From Balanoglossus misakiensis (taxonomy: Eukaryota; Hemichordata): a DNA stretch of 64,000 nt. A model generated the notes under the pieces. It did not search any database. It saw nothing but the letters and a program-made list of their open reading frames with translations, and was not told where the DNA came from. Shown piece by piece: positions 9,871 to 20,624 of this stretch. The stretch spans positions 7,874,001 to 7,938,000 of the forward strand of contig CM082597.2 in assembly GCA_040954595.2 (NCBI GenBank), written 5' to 3'. Every line of letters begins with the position of its first letter. Position 1 is the stretch's first letter. The translations under genes were made by a program, and so were the position numbers.

Positions 9871-12556
9871 TTACTCTAAAGGTACAATGGACTCAGACAG
9901 GTTTGTTAGGGCACAGCATATAACTCCAATTTTGTCAATGAGGCTCAATGACTTCCCCTTTTTTTTAACCAAATACTCAATTGGCAATGCTCTGCTCTGC
10001 ATGACCTGATACTTTCTACGAACTAACCCAATCACTCTTTCTACATGTATGCGAACACTTGCTATTTTTCTTGTTTTTTCAACCTCATATGGGGATAATT
10101 GTTTCTTTCCTCTTGTGAAAGCAGGGATTTGCAGTGAAGCGCAATAAAATCCAACACTGTCTTCAATGGTGAATCCACGGTCTGCAAGTACAATATCACC
10201 AGGCAAAAGATTGTTTAAAATTCCACTTTTTTCAGTTATTTCTTTATCACTAGCCCTACCACCCCAAGCCTCAGATATATATGTAACAAGTCCATTTGGA
10301 GCAATGCCAATGAGAAATTTAACAGTATTGTGGTGCTTATAATTTGACCAGGTTTGAGCTCTTGCTAACAAATTTGATGGCCGCTCAACAAACACTTCAA
10401 AACAATCAATTATTACTGAAACTTTGTTTCCAAATGATTTCCTAAAATCCATGGGCATTGTAGCTCTAAGCATATCCCTATCTGGCCACTCAATTAGAAA
10501 TTTCAACCTGAAATACAAGACATCAATCCATTTGTTCCATATCCTTGATGCAGTCATCAAGGATATGCCAAACCTGAAGGCTAAATCTTGCAGAGAGAGA
10601 TTTAAACGGAGACGCATAAAAACTAAAATCATTTGTTCAAACTTCCCCAAAACAGATCGATGTGTATGATTTATGTAAGATTCACATAAACTGAAAATCT
10701 GCATCAAAACTAAAAAGTTTGGAATGCCAGTGTAGAATTTTGTCTTTTCATCATTTGCCTGAAATGAACTTTGATTCAACTGTGTGTCCAAAACTTTGGC
10801 CCTAAGATTATAAAGTTCAGAGTTCACTCTCATAAAATCTTCTTCCATCATATCAAGATGGCAACCAGTCAGGTCAGTTTGACATTCTGCGTGCACCATG
10901 TGGGAAGCTGCATGGTCTGTAAGAAAGAATTATATTCAAAATATATAGTGTAAGTAAATGGACTATCTTAAAATAGAAAATGTCACAAAATGTGCATAAA
11001 TTATTACAACATAAATTATTGCTTTACTTGAAGCCAAACATGAACATGTATGTATGTCTATTCAGAGTTGAAAATAACTACCTTTATTAATCACTGGGGA
11101 GTCAACTTGGGTTTGAAGACTGCATTCCAATCTCAATTTCTTGTGAAAATGAAGCAATGCCTCTGCACCTTCCAAATGCTGTCTCTTCGCAACACGATTT
11201 TCTCTGTTCAGAAGACTTAGTGGTTTGCGTAGAATCTTCTGACCTCCGAGATTGACAGTAGGGACCCAATCCACATCCTCATCTTCAAATAATTTACTCG
11301 GATAACCTGCCATACAATGATAAATCATATGTGTGGGCATGATTGACAAACTTCATGGTTCATAAAAAAACAAAACAAGTACAATGTATATAGCATAGAG
11401 GTCTTCCTTCCTGTTTGTATTGTGTATGTTTGTTTATTGTTATTGATATAATAAACAATAAATATGTTTGTTTACAAATATGGTCACATAAACGTAACCC
11501 TATTAAACTGTTGAATACACCCTAACCCTAACATGTCAATAAACAAACGTGACCATATTTGAAAATAAATAAATAAATAAACAAACAAACAAACAAACAA
11601 ACATTAATCAATCAATAACAACAAACTTACACACTACAAACACAGAGGAAGAGCTCCCCATACAACCAAATAGTTATACAAAATGGAGCAGGGTCTATCA
11701 GCCTACATCAAGGCTCAGACATTTATCTCCGACCTGAGATGTGCTAGGCACTTTAATATGACAAAATCTACTAGCCTGCGTACAGGTTTATGTGTTACTA
11801 GTAACCGTGGCTGGGATAAACTCGCGTCGATCTCCATGGATAAACACAAAAGACAGTCACTCAACTGTGCAGAAAAAAGGACAAAACTTAGGAAGCGATC
11901 GGTTTATGAAACCTTTTGTTTCAGAAACTTCAGTGATAAACGTATGCGAGGGCTAAATCAAGTCAACGCAACGTACAATGATGTAAACAAACAGTGACCT
12001 CGCGCTACGGTCATAATCATGTCCGTTACTGTACAAAGTTGCCAAAACATTGCTACATGTTAAAGTTTATGAAACCTTTTGTTTCAGAAACTTCAGTGAT
12101 AAACGTATGCGAGGGCTAAATCAAGTCAACGCAACGTACAATGATGTAAACAAACAGTGACCTCGCGCTACGGTCATAATCATGTCCGTTACTGTACAAA
12201 GTTGCCAAAACATTGCTACATGTTAAAGTTTATGAAACGTATCCGTACATCAATCACACAACGTAATGGCTCATGCTGTTGAACCGCATTTTTAAAACAT
12301 TGGTACAGATGAGATTAGATGTCTACATACCTTTTATGAAATGATCACTACATACACGAGCGTGAAGAGATTCCGCCCCTTTCGTACCAGATTCAGACAG
12401 GTTTGCAAGCCATTCTTCACGCCGCTGTCTACTCAACTTTCTCGCTTTTTCACCCTTGTGCACAACTTCCTTTGGTACTCTAAAAAATCTCTTTTTGACT
12501 TCTCTGAGACTATTAGACCGATTTGTACAGCCAGGCACGTAACATGTATCAGGCAT
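9871..12556 (-). CDS. THAP-domain DDE transposase (DDE_Tnp_4 type), three exons, 498 aa
   Basis: Exons 12556-12331, 11306-11082 and 10916-9871 join in phase 1 at both introns. Exons 1-2 form a complete THAP zinc finger (start [10 protein letters not shown], then CSDHF, then DWVPTVNLG), which binds transposon-end DNA. Exon 3 has a helix-turn-helix ([20 protein letters not shown]) and a DDE catalytic core with D321 (IIDCFEVF), D396 (LADRGF) and E443 (IHVERVIG). This is the domain order of animal THAP/DDE_Tnp_4 transposases. No frameshift or stop is seen. The start is the ATG just before the first THAP cysteine. Confidence 0.9.
11905..12238. repeat. 163-bp tandem duplication in transposase intron 1
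   Basis: The motif TATGAAAC recurs at 11905, 12068 and 12231, giving two full 163-bp units that are nearly identical. It includes the 3' part of an opposite-strand ORF (11683-11997) that resembles nothing I recognise. The upstream part of the same intron (11400-11650) has inverted ACAAATATGGTCAC arms and an (AAAC/AAAT)n microsatellite. Confidence 0.8.
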
Positions 12557-13281
12557 GGTGCCTCATCGATATCAGCCTCATGGAGTTTCGTCTGCACAGT
12601 CTTCGCCTCATCAACAGTTGTCGTCTGCTGCACACTGCACGCGCGCCACGCCGATTTGCCCGTCATCTGGAAAATTTGAATACCCACGTGCCCGATTTGC
12701 CCGTCATCTGGAAAATTTGAATACCCGTCTGAGCGCGTCTGACGTCATTTGATAGTAAAGAATATTAAAATTCTGTTACCATAACGACGGATAGCAGATT
12801 TTGCGAAAATCACAAAAATAAGAATCCTGCTATATCTTTGCTACCAATTAAGCTTTAGATAAAATTTAAACACTCAAACTTATAATGTCGGGTGCGAGCT
12901 TTTCATTGCTAACTTGAACTTTGGGGTTCAAGGTCAAGGTCATCCTCAAATTTCAGGTCAAAGTGACAAAATGGACATTATGGACTTTTGTTCAAAATGA
13001 CATTTTACGGCGAGCGTTTACTAAACACTGTTTGGGTCTAGAATGCTATAATTTGATCTCCAGATACAGATGTGTATTGTTTACAAAGATTCTAATTTGT
13101 TTTGCTGTTTACATATACTTAATATGCAAAACCAGCTGTTATAATAACAACAAAATGAATGGTAGGAATAGCAAGAGTACTCATACAGTTAAAATGAGAT
13201 ATTTCAGGTTCTGAGAAAGCTAGAGAAAAAAATTAAACATTCAGTTTTATAAAGTAGGGTACGGGCTATCCAATGATTACA

Positions 13282-13495
13282 TTCTCACATGCTGCACCGA
13301 AACTGTGGAACTCTCTGCCACAAGACATTCGTCAAGCTCCAAGTTTGAGTATCTTTAAGAAAAGACTGAAGACGCATTATTTCGCAAGAGCATATGGTGT
13401 GGGCCAATGAGCACAAGCGCCTTTGAGTATGACACTTGTTATAGATACTGGCGCTATACAAATTTCTCTGATTGATTTCTCTGATTGATTGTATT
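13282..13495 (+). pseudogene. LINE ORF2 C-terminal tail, copy A
   Basis: The + strand reads FSHAAPKLWNSLPQDIRQAP followed by SLSIFKKRLKTHYF to a stop at 13408-13410. This is the classic C-terminal end of CR1/L2/jockey-group reverse transcriptase ORFs. About 80 bases of 3' sequence follow, ending in two copies of TCTCTGATTGATT, the short 3' repeats typical of such LINEs. Only the tail is present, inside the foldback element. The paralogue is at 45047-45260. Confidence 0.8.
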
Positions 13496-13669
13496 AACAG
13501 CAGGTAATCAAAGATAAACCGTCTTCTTCATTTTTGTCATGTTTTTACATTGCTGCAAGTCATACTATGATAGAAGCACTAACACGGTTTGTCAGGTTCT
13601 TCTTGTATAATTAGTTGCTCAGAAAAAAACCCCAGCCATTTCTTTTGATATAGTAATGTTGATAGTTGC

Positions 13670-14104
13670 TTAAATGAGGGTCGGAAAGATCAAATGGGTC
13701 GACAAATGCTCCACCTTGTAATTCTTAAAGCTTTGCCACATCAGTATTCCATCTCTTAATGACTGCTTTTCCATATCGGATCTTATTTTGTTTACCAATA
13801 CTGCATATTTATTTGTGAAATGTATCAGAGAACTTTGCAGTAATCGGTCCACCCAAAACCACTTTTCAAGTGCTAAACCTCTCATCTTTAATCCCATGAC
13901 ACCACCAGCACCCTTTAGTGAATCGTCAGATAAGTTTGCCATGAAATCCCCTTCATTTAATGACTCTTGTACACTTTCGGGTATTATATGCATCACCAGA
14001 ATAAGTACTGACATGTATCTTGCATAGTCCGTTTCGATTGGCACAAAACAACAGAGGTAATAATAGCTGATTCTTAGCAGTTTGGCAAATATCTCAATCA
14101 CCAT
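13670..14104 (-). pseudogene. Minus-strand ORF, possibly DUF6589-like transposon protein remnant, copy A
   Basis: A 144-aa ORF inside the unique centre of the foldback element. It contains DYARYMSVLILVM, then LNEGDF, then KGAGGVMGLKMRGLALEKW. The spacing resembles the YARW...G-x-F...KG-x-GG...GL...AL-x-x-W pattern I recall from DUF6589 proteins of invertebrate mobile elements, but the similarity is weak. The copy at 45435-45869 differs by one residue (MHII/MHRI). A further short minus-strand ORF lies upstream (about 14196-14335). It could equally be an unrelated captured gene fragment. Confidence 0.35.
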
Positions 14105-14741
14105 TTCTTAATGTACTTACATTTCTACCGGTGGGTAGAGTTTTAATGGCAGCAATACTCTACACAAAGTCATACCAAAAGTTAAAAGTTACTCCTCTCT
14201 TGTCTAAACTCAGCCATAAGCGGGAAATGATGTTCAATGATGTGTTCCACAAAATTGTGAACTATTTCCAAAAGTTCATTAGCAGGCTGGGAAGTCAAAA
14301 GATCACAATCCATCTCAGGCATTGACTGTGTTCCCTACCTTTACACCATGATAAAAAGTTGCAGACCCTAGCGCTGGACGTTTCATCAGCAAGATGGAGG
14401 CCATGCAATGACAAACAACCGGAAAACATTTTCACATGAGCAAACGTTTTTTTTTAAAAACGTAGCATTCATTTTGTATGATTATGAATGATTGTGATTT
14501 AAAAACATTGCTTTTGAGTATATAATGTGTCTTAAGTGCTTTACGCACAATTTCCAAAAAATCTCTGTGCCTAAAACACAGATATTCGATCGGGTTGTCT
14601 GGACTATTGCCGCAGTGGCATCATGGGATAACGCATAAATCAGCATGACTCGCACTCCCACGGTCGCGTTTTTTTATATAATAATATCCAGAAGTAAAAG
14701 TGGCATCTTATTTACATATTAATATAAAAATATACAAAATT

Positions 14742-16640
14742 ATAGCATTCTAGATCCCAACAGTGTAGTAAACGCTCGCCGTAAAATGTCATTTTGAACA
14801 AAGTCCATAATACCCATTTTGTCACTTTGACCCGAAATTTGAGGATGACCTTGACCTTGACCCCAAAGTTCAATTTAGCAATCAAAAGCTCGCATCCGAC
14901 AATATAAGTTTGAGTGTTTAAATTTTATCTAAAGTTTAATTGGTAGCAAAGATATAGCAAGTTTCTTATTTTGGGGAATTTCGCAAAATCTTCTATCCGT
15001 CGTTATGGTTACAGAATTTTAATATAAATTACAACCAAAGACGAAAATAGGCCTATTTTACTTAAAGCTAATATTCCTTGCTACCTGATGACCAATTTAC
15101 AGCCTCCTCGAGCAAACCGTTTTCCAGTAAATCAAACTATGTATGATCGATATGCAAAAAATAGCGAAATTTTCACTTTGACCCCAAGTTTTGAAGATGA
15201 ACTTGACCTACTGAATGTTTAATTTTTTTCGCTAGCTTTCTCAGAACCTGAAATATCTCATTTTAACTGTATGAGTACTCTTGCTATTCCTACCATTCAT
15301 TTTGTTGTCATTATAAGAGCTGGTTTTGCATATTAAGTATATGTAAACAGCAAAACAAATTAAAATCTTTGTAAACAATACACATCTCTATCTGGAGATC
15401 AAATTATAGCATTCTAGACCCAAACAGTGTTTAGTAAACGCTCGCCGTAAAATGTCATTTTGAACAAAAATCCATAATGTCCATTTTGTCACTTTGACCC
15501 GAAATTTGAGGATGACCTTGACCTTGACCCCAAAGTTCAATTTAGCAATCAAAAGCTCGCACCCGACATTATAAATTTGAGTGTTTAAATTTTATCTAAA
15601 GCTTAATTGGTAGCAAAGATATAGCAGGATTCTTATTGTTGTGATTTTCGCAAAATCTGCTATCCGTCGTTATGGTAACAAAATTTTAATATAACTTAAT
15701 ATCAAAGACGTGAATCAGCTTATTTTTCTTAAAGCTAATATTCCTTGCTACCTGATGACCAATTTACAGCCTCCTCGAGCAAACCGTTTTCCAGTAAATC
15801 AAACTATGTATGATCGATATGCAAAAAATAGCGAAATTTTCACTTTGACCCCAAGTTTTGAAGATGAACTTGACCTCTGACCTTGTCGGTCGTGTAATAA
15901 TTGGATAGCCCGTACCCTACTTTATAATACTGAATGTTTAAATTTTTTCGCTAGCTTTCTCAGAACCTGAAATATCTCATTTTAACTGTATGAGTACTCT
16001 TGCTATTCCTACCATTCATTTTGTTGTCATTATAAGAGCTGGTTTTGCATATTAAGTATATGTAAACAGCAAAACAAATTAAAATCTTTGTAAACAATAC
16101 ACATCTCTATCTGGAGATCAAATTATAGCATTCTAGACCCAAACTGTGTTTAGTAAACGCTCGCCGTAAAATGTCATTTTGAACAAAAATCCATAATGTC
16201 CATTTTGTCACTTTGACCCGAAATTTGAGGATGACCTTGACCTTGACCCCAAAGTTCAATTTAGCAATCAAAAGCTCGCACCCGACATTATAAATTTGAG
16301 TGTTTAAATTTTATCTAAAGCTTAATTGGTAGCAAAGATATAGCAGGATTCTTATTTTTGTGATTTTCGCAAAATCTGCTATCCGTCGTTATGGTAACAG
16401 AATTTTAATATAACTTAATATCAAAGACGTGAATCAGCTTATTTTTCTTAAACCTAATGTTCCATGCTACCTGATGACCAATTTACAGCCTCCTCGAGCA
16501 AACCGTTTTCCAGTAAATCGAAACTATGTATGATCGATATGCAAAAAATAGCGCAATTTTTACTTTGACCCCGCGTTTTGAAGATGAACTTGACCTCTGA
16601 CCTTGTCGGTCATGTAATCATTGGATAGCCCGTAACCTAC
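14742..16640. repeat. About 720-bp tandem repeats, three units, right arm of foldback, copy A
   Basis: The motif TATAGCATTCTAGA recurs at 14742, 15405 and 16125. The first unit is about 56 bp short because the segment around CTCTGACCTTGTCGGTCG is missing. Each unit contains a pair of GACCTTGACC stretches, a GAGCAAACCGTTTTCCAGT block and a TGAGTACTCTTGC block. The units are inverted relative to the left arm (5420-5896 and 12764-13280). Copy B has four units. No coding potential is seen. Confidence 0.85.
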
Positions 16641-17076
16641 TTTATAAGACCCAATGTTTAAATTTTTTCTCTAGCTTTCTCAGATCCTGAAATATATCAT
16701 TTTTTAACTGTATGAGTACCCCTAAAATTATGCTATCGTTACCATGACAACCGCTCCTCACGGCCACACCCACCATTAATATGAGTGCAAACAACCTGAT
16801 TCTGACAGCTGGATAAATAGGCTTTCCAAAAATATATGTCTGCAAAACTCCCCAGGGGGGGGGGGGGAGGGTTTCGGTCTCTGGCCCATGGACTAAAGGG
16901 TTGGGTGTGAAAATTGAACAGTGGAAATGTTAACGGGAATGCAAATTTGTAAATGGGTAGTGGACTGCAGAAAACTGACAATTAATTGTAGTGTGACATA
17001 AAACTGTAGTCCCATATCCACACAGTCGAAATGTTCGATTAACTTCAGTTCATCTAATTCATGTTAACGGTTGTTT

Positions 17077-17747
17077 TTATAGTTTGCCTTTTAGGGCTGT
17101 CACGGTAAAGTCAGTTATGGAATGTCCTGGTCTGTTGAAATGTTCACTAACGGGTTTGTGTATATTACCATTCTGTATGTCAAATCTGTGGTTGTTTAAA
17201 AAACTTGAATCCTTAGGACAACTTGTAAATATGTGATGACTAGAATCACTAAGATTTACGATTGTAAAGACATACTGCAGAAGGAATAAAACTATAGGAT
17301 AAACGATTAGTACTAGCAGATATAGATCTTAACCTTTTTCCTGATGGTAAAAAATGCAGAAACTCGTTAACAGGATGGTAACAGTCATTAATAATACTGG
17401 TGATACGTTTCTCTGTACGTTTTTCAAAGATGGTCTGAATGTTATCCATCTTCACTCCAATGATGTAAGATGCCGTTTTAACAACACGATTGAGCTTTCA
17501 GTAATGACTGTCCAGTTTGACCTATATATACAGCTTGTGGGCATTGTTTGCAGGTGATTGTTTAAATGAGGTTGGTTGAGTCACAGGTGAAATATCCTCT
17601 TATTCTGTAGGTGTTATCATGGGGTCCAGTGGCCGTGTTGATGTGGGGGCACAGTTTGCACCTTGGTTTCTGACAGGGTACATCTCCGTGCGTTTGGTTG
17701 GCGGTGTGTAATTTGATGAAGGGGACTACATGTTCCCGAAAGGTCAT
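17077..17747 (-). pseudogene. Penelope-like element endonuclease (GIY-YIG) relic, copy A
   Basis: On the minus strand the order is PCQKPRCKLCPH, then YRIRGYFTCDSTNLI, then a stop, then CKQCPQAVYIGQTGQSL, which is the GIY-YIG core. After an interruption come KPVSEHFNRPGHSITDF and a final stop. This is the C-terminal GIY-YIG region of Penelope-like retroelements. It is broken by stops and by an apparent LINE tail at 17249-17455. The reverse transcriptase part is not seen. The paralogous relic lies at 49614-50284. Confidence 0.75.
17249..17455 (-). pseudogene. LINE-type C-terminal fragment inside the Penelope relic
   Basis: The minus-strand ORF has RTEKRITSIINDCYHPVNEF, then LHFLPSGKRLRS and NRLSYSFIPSAVCLYN. 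The pattern H-P-(L/V)...L-P...R...R...SFIP...LYN is common at the C-terminus of CR1/L2-type LINE proteins. It sits where the middle of the GIY-YIG domain should be. The family call is by pattern only. Confidence 0.45.
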
Positions 17748-17759
17748 GCTGTAGTTTTA

Positions 17760-18620
17760 ACTCGTTGATCACAGAGTGCTACATAACTTTAATTCATATT
17801 GTACTGAAGATCAACACGGCAATACTCCTAATTGTTAAACTCTGATCATGCATACATTGTAAAATCGCAAAGAGCCCATTCCAGGAGGGGAGGCTGAGGG
17901 GAGACAAAATGCTGCCTAATTTGGTTAAGTAGTTTATAGAGATCTATGAAAACACTTGTACCGTAAGTGTTGTGTATTGTCAAGTAATATAGAAATAATG
18001 GAAGACGCTCTGACCATTAACGTTTGTTTATTGGCAAGGGCGAGAGGAAAGCCAAAAAATCATGGGCGAGTTTTCCGAGCCCATGAATTTTAGCTTTTCT
18101 CTAGCCGTCAAAATTTAGAAAATGTCAACACGGAACTTGAGTTACGCAAAATGTTGTATTCACTGAACTGTTTGCTAATAATACTATTCAGATTTACGGG
18201 CATGTAAACAAACCATTACTGAGTATTTGTGGTCAGTGACGTTGTTTATCTCGACCAATTAAAATGCGATGCACAGGCCATGGTAATATAATATCAAGTG
18301 GAGATCATGAGCATTTAATTTTTGATTGCAAATGCAGTCTATGTTGTCAGGATCTCACCACAACAGGTGGCACTGAAACACAACCGCCAGCCCATGAAAA
18401 ATGCTCCACTTGAAGACTCAGCTAGGTTTATCGTTAAAGCAAGACCTGAACGTTTGCATATGCAAGTTTTAACAAGATAAATAATGAGGCTTTGCCGAAA
18501 AGGAATATGGCTGCCGCCGTGGAAAAATACCAGAAAATGTTGCATTTCCGACTATGGAACTTCATAAAAAAAGCATAATCTCATCTACTATAGATCTCAT
18601 GGAAATTAATGTATTCCACT
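17760..18620. other. Non-coding stretch, no supported gene
   Basis: About 860 bases without a convincing ORF or splice-supported exon. A short hairpin is visible near 18058-18090 (CATGGGCGAG...CGAGCCCATG). The same sequence with few differences is present in copy B at about 50297-51157. Confidence 0.6.
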
Positions 18621-18634
18621 GAGACATACCCGGT

Positions 18635-19540
18635 ATTATTATACATCTAGTGCCGAAAACAATAGATTTTGGCGTGCAATAAAAAGCCGTACGGAACGGT
18701 ACGTACGGAACGCGCGTTAAATAAGTTTTAGGTTTCAAGGCGCCCCAACTCACCGTGTACAGGTATGCGTTGTTATGCGGACGGTTTCAAGGCGCCCCCA
18801 CTCCAACGCACGTGCGCACACGTAAACAAAAAAGAAAGATGGCTGCTCACTGAGTCAACTGAACGGTTTTCGATCGATTGTATCGGCATTTTGGGCGTTT
18901 TGAAAGCCAAGTAACATGCACAACAAGAACTAACGGAGATGTAAGATGTATAATAATAAGGTTATTACGAAAATACCGCAAAGTATGCACTCGGACATTA
19001 GCGCAGCGCATAGCCCTCCGCTGCGCGTCGGGCGATACTCAGCGCTAATGTCCTCGTGCATACTTTGCGGTATTTTCGTAATAACCTCATATTATTATAC
19101 ATCTGGCACCGAAAACAATAGAATTGAGCGTGCAATAAAAAGCCGTATGGAACGGTACGTACGGCACACGCGTTAAATACGCCTTAAGTTTCAAGGCTCC
19201 CCAACTCACTGTGTACAGGTATACGCTGTTGTGCGGACGGTTTCAAGACACCCCACTCGAACGCACGTAAACAAAAAAGAAAGATGGCTGCTCACTGAGT
19301 CAACTGAGCAGTTTTCGATCGATTGTATCGGCATTTGGGTCGTTTTGAAAGCCAAGTAACATGCAACACGAGAACTAACGGAGATGTAAGATGTATAATA
19401 ATAAGGTTTTTACGAAAATACCGCAAAGTATGCACTCGGACATTAGCGCAGCGCATCGCCCTCTGCTGCGCGTCGGGCGATAATGCGCACTAATGTCCTC
19501 CTGCATACTTTGCGGTATTTTCGTAATAACCTCATAACAT
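18635..19540. repeat. Tandem pair of ~450-bp units each ending in a strong palindrome, copy A
   Basis: Two tandem units (about 18635-19094 and 19095-19540) share AAAAAGCCGTA, a CGGTACGTACGG palindrome, GAAAGATGGCTGCTCACTGA and a terminal palindrome. The arms read GTTATTACGAAAATACCGCA then AAGTATGCACTCGGACATTA, meeting at a GC-rich loop (first palindrome 18956-19089). The perfect arms suggest a palindromic MITE. A copy with few changes is at 51172-52077. Confidence 0.8.
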
Positions 19541-20063
19541 TTTCATTTTTCAGTGGAATATTGCACTCTTTAAAAATTTCAGGAATTTTTGACTCTACTC
19601 ATATTTCTTCAATTTTTGGGGCATTTTGTCATAAGTGTTGATTTAGATATAATATCACACAATATCACTTGATTGACAGAATTAAAAGCACATCAGATTA
19701 TTTAAAGCTTAAATTTTTAGCCAGTTGCAGCTCGTGGCTTTAATGCACGTATCATGATTTGTATCACTAATGTAAGTGAATGTGTTTAAGAACAACAACA
19801 ATCATATTTTTTTAATCTATATTCAGCATGCAATGTTTAAAATGACCATTGATATGCACTCTTGAATAACTACTAGTAAAATTCCCCTAATTAAAATATG
19901 CTCTTGAGGCAAGTATGAGTGGTAAATTTATGTAAAATATGTTTAACTGCATTACTATGGCATACAAGATTTTCTTGCAAAACACATCGGGTAAGAAAGA
20001 GATATTTGTCATGCCACAATTTTCTCATCATGTTAATCCATCATTTATCTGTAAAACCCACAG

Positions 20064-20291
20064 AACCTGCTTGTGTTAAGGAGGACGGTATCAACAGACG
20101 TGGCAATGATATAAACAACGGACAAGAAAATCTCAAAGATACTGCTGATGAGTGTTGTGAGGATTGCAAGAGTAACAGTCTGTGTCTTGCGTGGACTTAC
20201 AACCCGGACACCAAATGGTGCTTCCTTAAGAATCCAGTCCCTAAGAAGTACTCGAGCTCACATACAGTATCAGGAGTTATTGTAAGAGAGG
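20064..20291 (+). CDS. PAN/Apple-like domain exon, copy A (76 codons, phase 1-1)
   Basis: The exon is flanked by CCACAG and GTAAGT and has both boundaries in phase 1. It encodes a Cys-rich extracellular module: EPACVKEDG, then NLKDTADECCEDCKSNSLC, then a W-T-Y stretch, WCFLKN and SGVIVRE. The CC...C....C..W...C-x-LK pattern is that of PAN_4/Apple folds, which bind proteins or carbohydrates on secreted and cell-surface proteins. The homologous exon in copy B (52604-52831) is the same length and keeps all cysteines but differs at 24 residues. It likely splices into the HYR exon at 21890. Confidence 0.8.
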
Positions 20292-20624
20292 GTAAGTATT
20301 CGCTCATCATATTCATCAACGTTCATTGTGATTGCAATTGTTTGCTCTAATGTATCATGTGCAAATACTCCAAATGTCTCAGATGAAATACTGGCATAAA
20401 TTATTATGTTTGAATGGTTTATGTGGTCCTGAATCGTCTAAGATTATAGAACAGCTTGACCAGGTTCACAAGGTGTAAAATTTGAGACACTATTAAAAGC
20501 AGATCTGAGATTATTTAAAGCTTACATTTTTAGCCAGTTGTAGCTCATGTGGCTTTAATGCGTCTATCATGATTTGTATCACTAATGTACGTGAATGTGT
20601 TAAAGAACACCAATCATCATATAT

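Larger units (their letters stand above)
5897..12761. mobile_element. Autonomous ISL2EU-like DNA transposon (THAP transposase + YqaJ nuclease), 6865 bp
   Basis: Perfect 13-bp terminal inverted repeats TCTTTACTATCAA lie at 5897-5909 and 12749-12761, flanked by the 2-bp target duplication AT (5895-5896, 12762-12763). Copy B at 44527-44530 shows the exact pre-insertion sequence with a single AT. Subterminal copies of GATTTGCCCGTCATCTGG occur twice near the right end and inverted near the left end (about 5939-5985). Two convergent spliced genes are present. From memory, a DDE transposase paired with a YqaJ protein and 2-bp duplications are hallmarks of the ISL2EU superfamily; that assignment is knowledge-based, not searched. 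Confidence 0.87.
5416..16893. mobile_element. Large inverted-repeat (foldback-like) element, copy A
   Basis: The ends are inverted copies starting GTCCATGGGCCAGAGACCGA, followed by a C/G homopolymer and about 1 kb of further inverted similarity; TA dinucleotides flank both ends (5414-5415 and 16894-16895). The left arm holds about 1.4 units and the right arm about three units of an approximately 720-bp repeat in opposite orientation. The centre (13282-14740) holds a LINE tail and a minus-strand ORF. The ISL2EU-like transposon at 5897-12761 is inserted in the left arm; without it the element is about 4.6 kb. No transposase of its own is seen, so it is probably non-autonomous. Confidence 0.75.

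Noticed and set aside
11511-11540. CCCTAACCCTAA as an interstitial telomere repeat
   Set aside because: Only about two units, within a low-complexity intron; too short to mean anything.
11683-11997. 104-aa ORF in the transposase intron
   Set aside because: It overlaps a 163-bp tandem duplication, has no recognisable domain and no splice support; probably chance.
12341-12752. Several + strand ORFs near the transposon right end
   Set aside because: Antisense to the THAP exon and built on the repeated subterminal motif.
20091-20268. Adenine-directed diversity-generating retroelement as the cause of PAN variation
   Set aside because: Substitutions involve all four bases and no template repeat or matching RT is seen nearby.
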